From the NCBI RefSeq assembly GCF_000261685.1, contig NZ_AJQE01000387.1, positions 1 through 35,252 of the forward strand: a stretch of DNA of 35,252 nucleotides. The letters are read 5' to 3'. Both the position numbers and the translations under genes were made by a program. The notes beneath the pieces were generated by a model. It searched no databases and was not told where the DNA came from. It saw only the letters and a list, made by a program, of their open reading frames with translations. Origin of the DNA: Bradyrhizobium genomosp. I (2014) (GTDB lineage Bacteria; Pseudomonadota; Alphaproteobacteria; Rhizobiales; Xanthobacteraceae). Positions 7,730-14,755 of this stretch are shown here, one piece after another (within the stretch, counting starts at the first letter, position 1; the number at the start of each line of letters is the position of its first letter).

Positions 7730-8473
7730 CTAACGCGAGCGCCCCGGAAGGACACTATTACGCTTGGCGTCCTCGTTATTTCGGACCGCCGGATCCTGCT
7801 GAAGCTGCCCGGAGGAGGTGAGCTCGCGCGGGGCGGCATGCTGCTCGTTTTGCGAAATCGCCAATGCCGCGAGAACCGTACGATTGCTGATATCCAGCTT
7901 CTGGAAGATGTGGTGAAGGTGGACCTTGATCGTACCGTCGGCGATGTTCAGACGACGCCCAATCTCCTTGTTCGACAACCCCTCCGATACGAGCCTCATG
8001 ATCTGCCGCTCCCGGTCGGTCAGTTGCGTCAGGGACTTCTCCCCAGCTGCGCGAGGCTCCTCGCCGATCTCCCCGTCAGGGCTCGTCGGTTCCAGTGCAA
8101 GTCCCTGGTCTTGTGCAACTTTCCGCAAGGTTGCGACCAGCATTTCCGGCTTCGCATCCTTCGTGAGGACGACGCACGCGCCGTCGGCGACCAGCCTTTG
8201 CAACTCGCGACCGACGGCCTTCCCGAAGAAAATGACCTGGGCCCCTCGGCCAGCGGTGTTTGCGAGAGCAAGGAAGTCCGGGCGGTTGATGTCGGGCATT
8301 GCGCTATCGATCAGCGCAATGTCCGGCTCGACGAGTCGGATCGCCTCAATGCAGCTCGCGGCATCGCCGCAGGCGGCCACGATCGCAAAATCGTGCTGCA
8401 TCGCAAGGACGCTGCTGATGCCCTGCAGGACGATCGGGTGCCGGTCCGCGATGACGACTCTGATGCGGCGCAT
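7730..8473 (-). CDS. LuxR/NarL-family response regulator
   Basis: A 247-aa protein with an N-terminal receiver domain (residues 4-120) and a C-terminal LuxR-type helix-turn-helix (about 165-230). In the receiver, Asp10 of IADRHP forms the acidic pocket, Asp56 of ALIDSAMP is the predicted phosphorylation site and a Lys lies in VLTKDAKPE. The helix-turn-helix shows LTDRERQIMRLVSEGLSNKE and GTIKVHLHHIFQKLDISNRT. The ATG at 8473 has an AAGGAAAGC ribosome site; the frame extends further upstream without domain content. No histidine kinase is encoded in the window, so the partner is unknown. A C-terminal polar tail of about 35 residues follows the DNA-binding domain. Confidence 0.9.
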   Translation of the reverse strand: MRRIRVVIADRHPIVLQGISSVLAMQHDFAIVAACGDAASCIEAIRLVEPDIALIDSAMPDINRPDFLALANTAGRGAQVIFFGKAVGRELQRLVADGACVVLTKDAKPEMLVATLRKVAQDQGLALEPTSPDGEIGEEPRAAGEKSLTQLTDRERQIMRLVSEGLSNKEIGRRLNIADGTIKVHLHHIFQKLDISNRTVLAALAISQNEQHAAPRELTSSGQLQQDPAVRNNEDAKRNSVLPGRSR

Positions 8474-9226
8474 GCTTTCCTTGCCTATCGCTAACAACTC
8501 CGCATGCAGCCGTTTAATCCAACATTCTCTATGGAGACGCGCGGGAGGCATGACCAATTCGTGCTGGCAAAACGTCGCACTGCCAGCTTCGTCACGGCAG
8601 GTATCGGCCAACGCCAGATGGCCGCATCAACGTAACTCGCCTGGAGAATGCGTGCGGCAGCGCAAGAACACGGTCCCCCGAGGAATATCGAAACGGCATA
8701 TTCACCGACCAAATCCGATTATTTACCGCAATGCTGGATTGTCGCAATATGAAAACTCTCCTAAAGAGTGTAGTGCCCGGCAATCTGGCTGCTTCGTCAG
8801 TACTGGTTAACGACGTCTAACTCGTCACCGGCCACTTATTACGAACGATATATAGGGACACTCAGGATTCAAATCTAACATTCAACAAAGTTTCACCAGA
8901 GCGAGGCAATCTGGCAGGCCTCGTCGACCGGAAGAGGAGGGACATAAAAAGTAATACTATTCATCAAGATTAATATGAGAACTGATCATCAAGCGCGACA
9001 GCGGCTGGAATCCTTCCGATCTCAGTCGTGTGCCAGCCGGGAAGCTCGAATGAGGGGCACGGCCTTGTTTCCGATCATTGATCAGGGATCTCGAACGATA
9101 ACTGTTCTGCTTCACTAGTAGCACCGATGAAGACCTTGTCAGCAAAGTTGGGGGCGGCATTTCGTCATCCTTGCAACTTCCAGTCCGCGGTCACGGCGTC
9201 ATCGCTGATCATGAGTAGGTGGTCAC
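8474..9226. other. Long gene-free region upstream of the response regulator
   Basis: About 750 bases with no convincing frame on either strand. GC content is visibly lower than in neighbouring genes, especially at 8690-8990. Items seen are a small perfect inverted repeat ACTCT-CCTAA-AGAGT near 8754-8770 and an AT-rich patch at about 8945-8990. The region could hold promoters, a small RNA or decayed genes. I could not identify any of these. Confidence 0.4.
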
Positions 9227-9412
9227 ATGTATTCTTCGGCTATTTTGCGCCAAACGCGTGAGGCGCTGATCGTTCAATTCACCGAATTGCAGAATTTACG
9301 TCGTCGCGTGTTGATGGCCGAGCAGCGCTTGCTCGGTCCAACGCGAACGGTCCGCCGGCGAAGAGCGGCCGGGAGGCGGCCGGTCGGTCGGAGGTACAGA
9401 CCCGGCCGTTAG
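9227..9412 (+). CDS. Possible small protein (61 aa), doubtful
   Basis: The frame starts at an ATG preceded by AGGTGG at good distance. The first 35 residues look helical (REALIVQFTELQNLRRRVLM), but the last 25 are almost pure Arg/Gly/Pro, typical of a chance GC-rich frame. It may be a real short gene, or the start of a gene whose end was lost by frameshift. It lies 122 bases before the H-NS-like gene in the same direction. Confidence 0.25.
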   Translation: MYSSAILRQTREALIVQFTELQNLRRRVLMAEQRLLGPTRTVRRRRAAGRRPVGRRYRPGR

Positions 9413-9498
9413 CCCAAGAAGCACCCGCATTGCACACTTGCGAGCTGTGCGCGAACCGATCGTGCTTGCCCGACCCGGCTTTGACCTGATAAGCCCCC

Positions 9499-9515
9499 TC
9501 CGATTTCGTATCGGA
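9499..9515 (+). promoter_or_regulatory. Small hairpin in the leader of the H-NS-like gene
   Basis: TCCGAT (9499-9504) pairs perfectly with ATCGGA (9510-9515) around a TTCGT loop. It ends about 20 bases before the chosen start codon and close to the ribosome site, so it could affect translation. The stem is short, and chance cannot be excluded. Confidence 0.3.
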
Positions 9516-9534
9516 AGTAGTGGGGACGGCTTCC

Positions 9535-9876
9535 ATGGAGAAGGACGACTGGGCATCTGCGACCACCGCCGAACTGTGGCGGCTCTACGATGAGGTGACG
9601 ACTGTTCTCAGTCGGAGAATGATCGCGGAAAAAGCCAAGCTCGAAGAACGGCTTCGCAGGATAGAGGGAACCGCCGGGGCCCCGGGCGCGGAGCGTGTGC
9701 GCCGTCCCTACCCTCCGGTCCTGCCGAAGTACCGGAACCCGAAGAACCCATCCGAGACCTGGTCCGGTCGTGGCAAGCAGCCTCGATGGCTAAAAGCGCA
9801 GCTTCGGGCCGGCAAGAAGCTGAACGATCTCCTGATCAATCGCCCATCCGGACAAGGCCGCCGTCGGACCGGCTGA
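9535..9876 (+). CDS. H-NS family nucleoid protein
   Basis: A 113-aa protein with an N-terminal helical oligomerisation region (TTAELWRLYDEVTTVLSRRM and a charged helix to about residue 45), a Pro-rich linker and an H-NS-type C-terminal DNA-binding domain. The C-terminal domain reads KYRNPKNPSETWSGRGKQPR (residues 65-84), then LKAQLRAGKKLNDLLI. The TWSGRGKQPRW loop is the AT-hook-like motif that inserts into the minor groove of AT-rich DNA in this family. The protein should bind AT-rich DNA and silence transcription. I chose the ATG at 9535 after GGGGACGG; a GTG at 9520 is an alternative adding five residues. Several strongly AT-rich promoter islands in the window are natural candidate targets. 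Confidence 0.88.
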   Translation: MEKDDWASATTAELWRLYDEVTTVLSRRMIAEKAKLEERLRRIEGTAGAPGAERVRRPYPPVLPKYRNPKNPSETWSGRGKQPRWLKAQLRAGKKLNDLLINRPSGQGRRRTG

Positions 9877-10144
9877 GCGTCAGGGCCATATCCCGACGCC
9901 GCGCGCCGCGAGGATACGCATTTTACTGCGCACGGGTTTCCCAACGGTTCGGGCCGTCCTCGCCGGAAGATCGCGGCCGCAGCCCATTGACCGCAATGCC
10001 GAACTGCACGGGGACGGCAGCGGCGGCCATGGCGGGCCGACTTGCAGATCTCGCCGTGCCCCCCATGGGCAGCAAGCCGATCCACCGGAGCGCGGAGCCA
10101 GGGGACAGGAAGTGGCGATCCGCATCGCGCTCGCCCGTTAGCGA

Positions 10145-10759
10145 TCACGTCCCCTTCCCGTCGACCGTCGCCCAGAGCTGATGATTGCTCGGCATCTGCA
10201 CGCGAAGCCAGCGATAGGGGACTTCCGACCAGGGCTTGATCTCCAGGGAGAGATTGTCGAGCACGAGATCGCCGCTCAGGGTGCGGACGAGCAGCACCAA
10301 ATGATGCTGTCCGGAACCGATGATGACCTCGCTCAGCAGCAGGGCCCGCGCCGGCCAGCCACGCCGAAGGAGTTCGTGGCGTTTGCTTACGGCGTAGTCA
10401 TTGCAATCCCCTCGATCGGGATTGATGCTCCACGCCTCGCCAGCCAGGCCGTGGTCGTTGGGCGCCGACACAATGGCCAGATTGACCATGCGATTGACGT
10501 CCTGGAGTTCCAACCACCGTTCGCCCGTCAGCCGGACCGGACCGCCCCGGAAGCCTCGCCGCGAGCGGCACTCGGCCTCATAGCGCAGACAGAACATCGT
10601 GTACGACAGAGGCGGAAGCGTGGGCCGTCCGAGTTCGATGCGGCCTGGTGCTGCTTGAGGAGTCGTGGCCATCGCCAGGCGCCCTGCGCCCGCCCACGTG
10701 GCACCTCCGGCCATCATGGCGACCGCTGCAATCAAGACGGAGCCGGAGACTCGATACAT
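10145..10759 (-). CDS. LapG-like periplasmic cysteine protease (BTLCP family)
   Basis: A 204-aa protein of the bacterial transglutaminase-like cysteine proteinase family. It has a signal peptide or anchor (residues 1-28, with a hydrophobic VLIAAVAMMAGGA core). The catalytic triad is visible: Cys119 in RGDCNDYAVSKR, His152/153 in GQHHLVLLVR and Asp168 in GDLVLDNL. In Pseudomonas, LapG of this family cleaves the large adhesin LapA in the periplasm, controlled by LapD and c-di-GMP. No LapD-like GGDEF/EAL gene lies in this window. The start has an AGGGG ribosome site. Three large surface or secretion systems nearby make a processing role plausible but unproven. Confidence 0.85.
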   Translation of the reverse strand: MYRVSGSVLIAAVAMMAGGATWAGAGRLAMATTPQAAPGRIELGRPTLPPLSYTMFCLRYEAECRSRRGFRGGPVRLTGERWLELQDVNRMVNLAIVSAPNDHGLAGEAWSINPDRGDCNDYAVSKRHELLRRGWPARALLLSEVIIGSGQHHLVLLVRTLSGDLVLDNLSLEIKPWSEVPYRWLRVQMPSNHQLWATVDGKGT

Positions 10760-11191
10760 CTGCCGATCCCCTTGCGAGCACCATCGAGGTTCGGATCCAG
10801 CCGCAGCGAAGCCCTGGCCGGAACCGTGCGATTAACCGTTTTCCCTTATTTAATTATATTAATTTTTTATAATTATCAACCAAAATAGCGATGCGATTAA
10901 CTGATCCCGCCCCGGAGCCGAAGGGCTCGGCCTGCCGGTGGACAAGCAAGGTCAAATACACGTCGGCCGCTTCATTTCGGGAGCGCCGCTGCTCTCGCGC
11001 GACCCTGCCGTCTCTCGTCGGCAGGAGCGCCATTGCTTCTCGCGCAGGCAACACCTGACAGGCGCCTGCGATGGAGCCAATGAATCGGGCTTCAATCCGA
11101 ACGCTTGGATTGGACATTCTGGGTTATTGTGCCGCGCCTTGGTCGCGTTGAGGCAGCCGATTGAACTCCGCCATCGAGTCCGGCCGAGCCA
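10760..11191. other. Gene-free gap between the BTLCP and DUF1488-like genes
   Basis: These 432 bases contain the AT-rich island at 10844-10884 and a GC-rich right half. A minus-strand frame at 10854-11117 exists, but it has no ribosome site, ends by running through the AT island and matches no family I know, so I do not call it. Confidence 0.4.
10844..10884 (-). promoter_or_regulatory. AT-rich island upstream of the BTLCP gene
   Basis: About 40 bases of nearly pure A/T, including TTATTTAATTATATTAATTT, lie some 90 bases upstream of the protease start codon. This fits a promoter region that an H-NS-like protein could bind. No clear -35/-10 pair could be fixed. Confidence 0.45.
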
Positions 11192-11563
11192 TCATGACGG
11201 CTGCGCCTTTTCCATCGCCTCCGGTACGCTACCGGCGGCCTCTTGATCGGTGGGCAATGTGCTCGCGACGGCCGCAGGGCGCGCGCGGCTGATCTCCCAT
11301 GGCCACAAATCCACCGGCTCGCCTGCTGCCGAACGGGAGATCTTCGCACGTAGCGCGGGGGCGAGCCGCTCCAAAATCAGGTGCCGCTCCAAACGGATCT
11401 CGCGCTCGAGGGCGTCCGAATAGACCGGGAGCGCGTGGATCGTCTCACGAGGGATTCTGCAGGACACGTGCCCAAACGGGGTCGCTGCCCCGACCACGAT
11501 CGCCTTGCCATCCCATTCGATTTCGCCGACGAACTCGACGTCTCCGACAGAATTCAGCGTCAT
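11192..11563 (-). CDS. DUF1488-like small protein
   Basis: A 123-aa protein. Residues 1-45 look like a small beta domain (VEFVGEIEWDGKAIVVGAAT, then a Cys-containing VSCRIPRET). A charged helix follows (ALEREIRLERHLILERLAPA), then a Pro/Ala-rich tail. The pattern resembles DUF1488 proteins, which are common and uncharacterised in Rhizobiales; the assignment is from memory of the pattern only. The ATG at 11563 is preferred; an in-frame TTG lies four codons upstream. A strongly AT-rich stretch lies directly upstream. It precedes no other gene closely, so it is probably transcribed alone. Confidence 0.6.
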   Translation of the reverse strand: MTLNSVGDVEFVGEIEWDGKAIVVGAATPFGHVSCRIPRETIHALPVYSDALEREIRLERHLILERLAPALRAKISRSAAGEPVDLWPWEISRARPAAVASTLPTDQEAAGSVPEAMEKAQPS

Positions 11564-11569
11564 GTTAAA

Positions 11570-11650
11570 TTCCAATCCAATGATTTGCGGTCATCAATTC
11601 ACAATATTAAATACCACAGTTAAATAAATACAAGCGCAATTCAATTTCGG
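11570..11650 (-). promoter_or_regulatory. AT-rich island upstream of the DUF1488-like gene
   Basis: The stretch contains AATATTAAATACC, AGTTAAATAAATAC and CAATTCAATTTC within 80 bases directly upstream of the start codon. It has the same composition as the islands upstream of the 101-aa, protease and LEPR-XLL genes. A promoter role is inferred. Confidence 0.4.
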
Positions 11651-11719
11651 CGATTCAGCGAACCGCACTTCGAGGCCGTCAAAATCAATCGCTTCAGGTT
11701 CTCGCAATGATCGCGCACC

Positions 11720-12649
11720 CTATTTTTGGCGGGATAGCGGCGCGTCACCAGCCATTAGAGCCGGATTGTCACCGTCCAACACGAAGGCGACTTTGCAGCG
11801 AATTCCCCCCGGCAGCGCCAAACGCGGGTTCGGCAAGGCAAGACGCACCCCGAACGTTCCGCTGGCAGCGTCGAGGACACGGTCGACAACGGAGACAGAG
11901 GCGATATAGACGCCTCCGATGGGCAGCTCCGGTCGCACCTCGGCTCTGCTGCCGGTACGGATCTGACCAAAATATGCGGTGGGCACAAACACTTCGACCC
12001 TCAACGGATCAATCTGTGCGAGGGTGAGGACCGGGCTCTGGTCATTTCGATATTCACCCGGAACGAGAAGTCGCTCGACCACCACGCCGTCGACCGGGCT
12101 ACGCAGCTCGCGTTGATTCAAAACCTCTTCGGCGTGCGCGACCTCCAAACGAGCGAGTTCCTGGTTAAGTCGCGCCTCCTTGAGCTGCTGCTCGGCAACC
12201 TGGACCTCCGCTTCGGCTTCCTGGAGTGAGGCGAGAGGACTGACGGACCTCGCATAAAGCTCTTTCAGACGCTCATGTTTCTGACGTAGGAACTGCACGC
12301 GGGCGTCGGCCGACTTCACCGGAGCATCATTGGTTGCACGCGCCCGCGCGAGCGCCAGCGTTGCGGCCTCGACTCCATCTTCGATCTTGCCAATAATCTG
12401 GCCCTGCCGAACGATATCGCCGCGATCAACATCAAGGCGCGCGATGGTACCAACCGCCGGGCTCGCCAGCTTGACGGTTTGTTGCGGCTCGATCACGCAA
12501 TTGAATTCCCGCTCCCCCGCCGAGATTTCCGTGGTCTCTGCCCCTGCACCGGATCCGGCAAGCAAGCTCCCTGCCGGCAGGTGCAAGCACAACACGATGT
12601 AGCTCATGTACCGAGCTCTGCGGACAACTCTCTCAATCGAACCCACCAT
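11720..12649 (-). CDS. HlyD/RND-type periplasmic adaptor protein
   Basis: A 309-aa membrane-fusion protein. It has an N-terminal signal or anchor segment (about residues 15-35), a lipoyl half (TVKLASPAVGTIARLDVDRG), a long alpha-hairpin rich in Glu/Ala/Gln (about 100-185), the second lipoyl half (LRSPVDGVVVERLLVPGEY) and a beta-barrel region (LRVEVFVPTAYFGQIRTG). Such proteins bridge inner-membrane exporters and the outer membrane. No RND pump or ABC gene adjoins it. Instead it is divergent from, and 179 bases away from, the GAF-HlyD/M50-HlyD/SecA-like operon, so I infer that it serves that machine. The start has a GGAGA ribosome site seven bases upstream. Confidence 0.88.
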   Translation of the reverse strand: MVGSIERVVRRARYMSYIVLCLHLPAGSLLAGSGAGAETTEISAGEREFNCVIEPQQTVKLASPAVGTIARLDVDRGDIVRQGQIIGKIEDGVEAATLALARARATNDAPVKSADARVQFLRQKHERLKELYARSVSPLASLQEAEAEVQVAEQQLKEARLNQELARLEVAHAEEVLNQRELRSPVDGVVVERLLVPGEYRNDQSPVLTLAQIDPLRVEVFVPTAYFGQIRTGSRAEVRPELPIGGVYIASVSVVDRVLDAASGTFGVRLALPNPRLALPGGIRCKVAFVLDGDNPALMAGDAPLSRQK

Positions 12650-12679
12650 GCGAGTTCTCCAATTCCGCTTCGGCTCCCA

Positions 12680-12770
12680 GGCTCATTATACATAATATTA
12701 ATGCACATTAAATAAAATTAAAATCACGCAACACGAACATAATATGATAAAGGGATTTGGTTTAAAATGG
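12680..12770. promoter_or_regulatory. AT-rich divergent promoter region of the export locus
   Basis: Between the divergent adaptor and GAF-HlyD genes lies a run with ATTATACATAATATTAATGC, CATTAAATAAAATTAAAATC and CATAATATGATAA. It should carry promoters in both directions. The composition matches the other AT-rich islands and contrasts with the GC-rich genes on both sides. Confidence 0.5.
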
Positions 12771-12828
12771 CGGCCGCCCTTCGACGGGCGCCATCGAGCC
12801 ATTGCTCGGCCCTTGTCCTGGACAGTAC

Positions 12829-14745
12829 ATGTCTGAACCCGACTTGACGGCAAGCGGGGGCCCCGCCCCACAATTGCGGAGGGTGCCCGCAGATAGGACG
12901 TCGTCGCCGCACTGGCAAGGATTGCTGAATGCGGAGAACGAAGCGGCATTTGTTGCGGCCTGGCTGGCGCTGCAATGCAGCCGTATTGCCGGCGTGTCAG
13001 CGGGCCTGTTGTTCATGCGCCGGGTTGATTCAGCTGCGCCGTTACTATCGGTAACGTGGCCGCCTCGGGATGTCGACGCCAGCGATCTCATGCGCCTGGC
13101 CGAGACCGCCTACGCGGAGCGCCGCCTGGTCGTTGCTCCCGGTCGCGTCGGTCCTGATTCACGGCCCGCGCAACCTGTGGTCCTAATAGTTGCTCTGCCG
13201 CTGGGCACTACGAGCGAGCCGATTGCGGCTGTGGCCATCGCATTGACAACGACGGCCGCCAGGCCGCCGGTCACCCCGGCCATCGTCGCCGAGCAATTGC
13301 GCTGGGGCGCGGGCTGGCTCGAGTCATTGCCCTGGGCCAGGCGTACCAAGGATCTCTCGTCTGACGTATCGCGAGCCGCATCGTGCCTCGACCTCCTCGC
13401 GACGGTGAACGCGCAGCCGCGGCTGAGCGGCATGGCAATCGCGGTCGTCAATGAGCTGGCAACCCGCCTCCAGTGCGAGCGTGCGTCGCTGGGTATCGTC
13501 GGCCGAAACGGCACAATCAGCCTGCGCGCAGTTTCGTTCTCCGCCAGCTTCAAACGCGAGAACCGCCTCGTCAATGCGATCGAGAGCGCAATGGAAGAAG
13601 CGATCGAGCAGCGTGCATGCGTCGCTTATCCACCATTGCCGAGGATGGGGCGCGTCGTGGCCATCGCCCATCGGGCGCTGGCGGCGGAAGCAAAGGCGCC
13701 GGGCTCGTCGGCGATGTCAGCTATACTGGTCGGCCCCGATGGAGAACCGATCGGCGCTCTCACCTTGGAACGTCACCGCGCCGATCCCTTTACGGACGAC
13801 GCGCTGAAGCTGATAGAGGGGATCGCGGCACTGCTGGGACCTCAGATCGGATTGCAGCTGCGGGCGAACCGGCTCCTGGGCGGGCGGGCGGTTGACGGTA
13901 TCGGCGACGGATGCGCGGCACTGTTCGGCCCACGGCGGCCGACCCTCAAGCTCTGCATCGGCAGTGTCATGGTGCTTGCGCTGACCTTGGTCTTTGCGAA
14001 AGGCGAGCACCGAGTCACCGCGAAATCGGTGCTTGAGGCCGAAGTGCAGCGCGCAGCTGTGGCTCCGTTCGACGGATTTGTTCGAGCGGCCCCGGCTCGG
14101 GCTGGCGACACGGTGCGGCAGGGCGATCTTCTCGCCCTGCTCGACGACCGGGATCTTGTTCTCGATCGGTTGAAGTGGCGAGCCGAACTCGACAAGCTAC
14201 TTCAGCGCGATCGCGAGGCGCTCGCCAAGCACGATCGCAACGGCCTCGCGGTACTGGAACCGCAGATCCGGCAGGCGGAGGCCCAGTTGGCTCTTGCGGA
14301 AGACAAGCTCGCGCGCACCCGGATCCTCGCTCCGTTCGACGGTGTCGTCGTCTCCGGCGACCTGAGCCAGATGCTCGGCTCTCCCGTCGAGAAGGGAAAG
14401 ACGCTGTTCGAGGTGGCGCCACTCAATTCCTATCGCCTGATCGTTCAAGTCGACGAACGTGATGTTCGCTTCGTGGCGGTCGGACAAAGCGGAACCGTCG
14501 CGCTCGCAGGCAGGCCCGGCGAACCGGTGCCGATGACCCTTAGCAAGATCACGCCGGTTACGCTCGCCGAGGAAGGACGCAATGCTTTTCGAATAGAGGC
14601 CCGCCTCTCGGAGCCGGGCCTTGCATTGCGCCCCGGAATGGAAGGCGTTGCAAAGATCAATTCCGGACGACGCTCGATTGCGTGGATCTGGATGCATCCT
14701 GTCATCGATTGGCTGCGCCTTGCCGCGTGGAAGTACCTGCCGTGA
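12829..14745 (+). CDS. GAF domain-HlyD fusion membrane adaptor
   Basis: A 638-aa protein with an unusual order. The long N-terminal half looks GAF-like: a region at about 25-150 and a clearer GAF-type domain at about 185-345, with NELATRLQCERASLGIVG and PFTDDALKLIEGIAALLGPQ. One TM helix follows (about 374-391, CIGSVMVLALTLVFA). Next comes a HlyD-type adaptor: first lipoyl half near 406-440 (APFDGFVRAAPARAGDTVRQ), a short hairpin, second half near 496-531 (ILAPFDGVVVSGDLSQ) and a beta-barrel. The GAF part should be cytoplasmic and may sense a ligand or bind a partner. I chose the ATG at 12829 over an upstream TTG at 12802. The next gene starts 10 bases after its stop. Confidence 0.85.
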   Translation: MSEPDLTASGGPAPQLRRVPADRTSSPHWQGLLNAENEAAFVAAWLALQCSRIAGVSAGLLFMRRVDSAAPLLSVTWPPRDVDASDLMRLAETAYAERRLVVAPGRVGPDSRPAQPVVLIVALPLGTTSEPIAAVAIALTTTAARPPVTPAIVAEQLRWGAGWLESLPWARRTKDLSSDVSRAASCLDLLATVNAQPRLSGMAIAVVNELATRLQCERASLGIVGRNGTISLRAVSFSASFKRENRLVNAIESAMEEAIEQRACVAYPPLPRMGRVVAIAHRALAAEAKAPGSSAMSAILVGPDGEPIGALTLERHRADPFTDDALKLIEGIAALLGPQIGLQLRANRLLGGRAVDGIGDGCAALFGPRRPTLKLCIGSVMVLALTLVFAKGEHRVTAKSVLEAEVQRAAVAPFDGFVRAAPARAGDTVRQGDLLALLDDRDLVLDRLKWRAELDKLLQRDREALAKHDRNGLAVLEPQIRQAEAQLALAEDKLARTRILAPFDGVVVSGDLSQMLGSPVEKGKTLFEVAPLNSYRLIVQVDERDVRFVAVGQSGTVALAGRPGEPVPMTLSKITPVTLAEEGRNAFRIEARLSEPGLALRPGMEGVAKINSGRRSIAWIWMHPVIDWLRLAAWKYLP

Positions 14746-14755
14746 GAGGGGCAAC

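Noticed and set aside
10854..11117. Minus-strand frame of 87 codons in the gap before the BTLCP gene
   Set aside because: It has no ribosome site, its last residues are read through the AT-rich island, and it does not fit DUF982 or any other small Rhizobiales family I considered.
12680..12770. AT-rich islands considered as insertion-sequence ends
   Set aside because: They share composition and short words but no common terminal inverted repeat or target duplications, and no transposase lies next to them.
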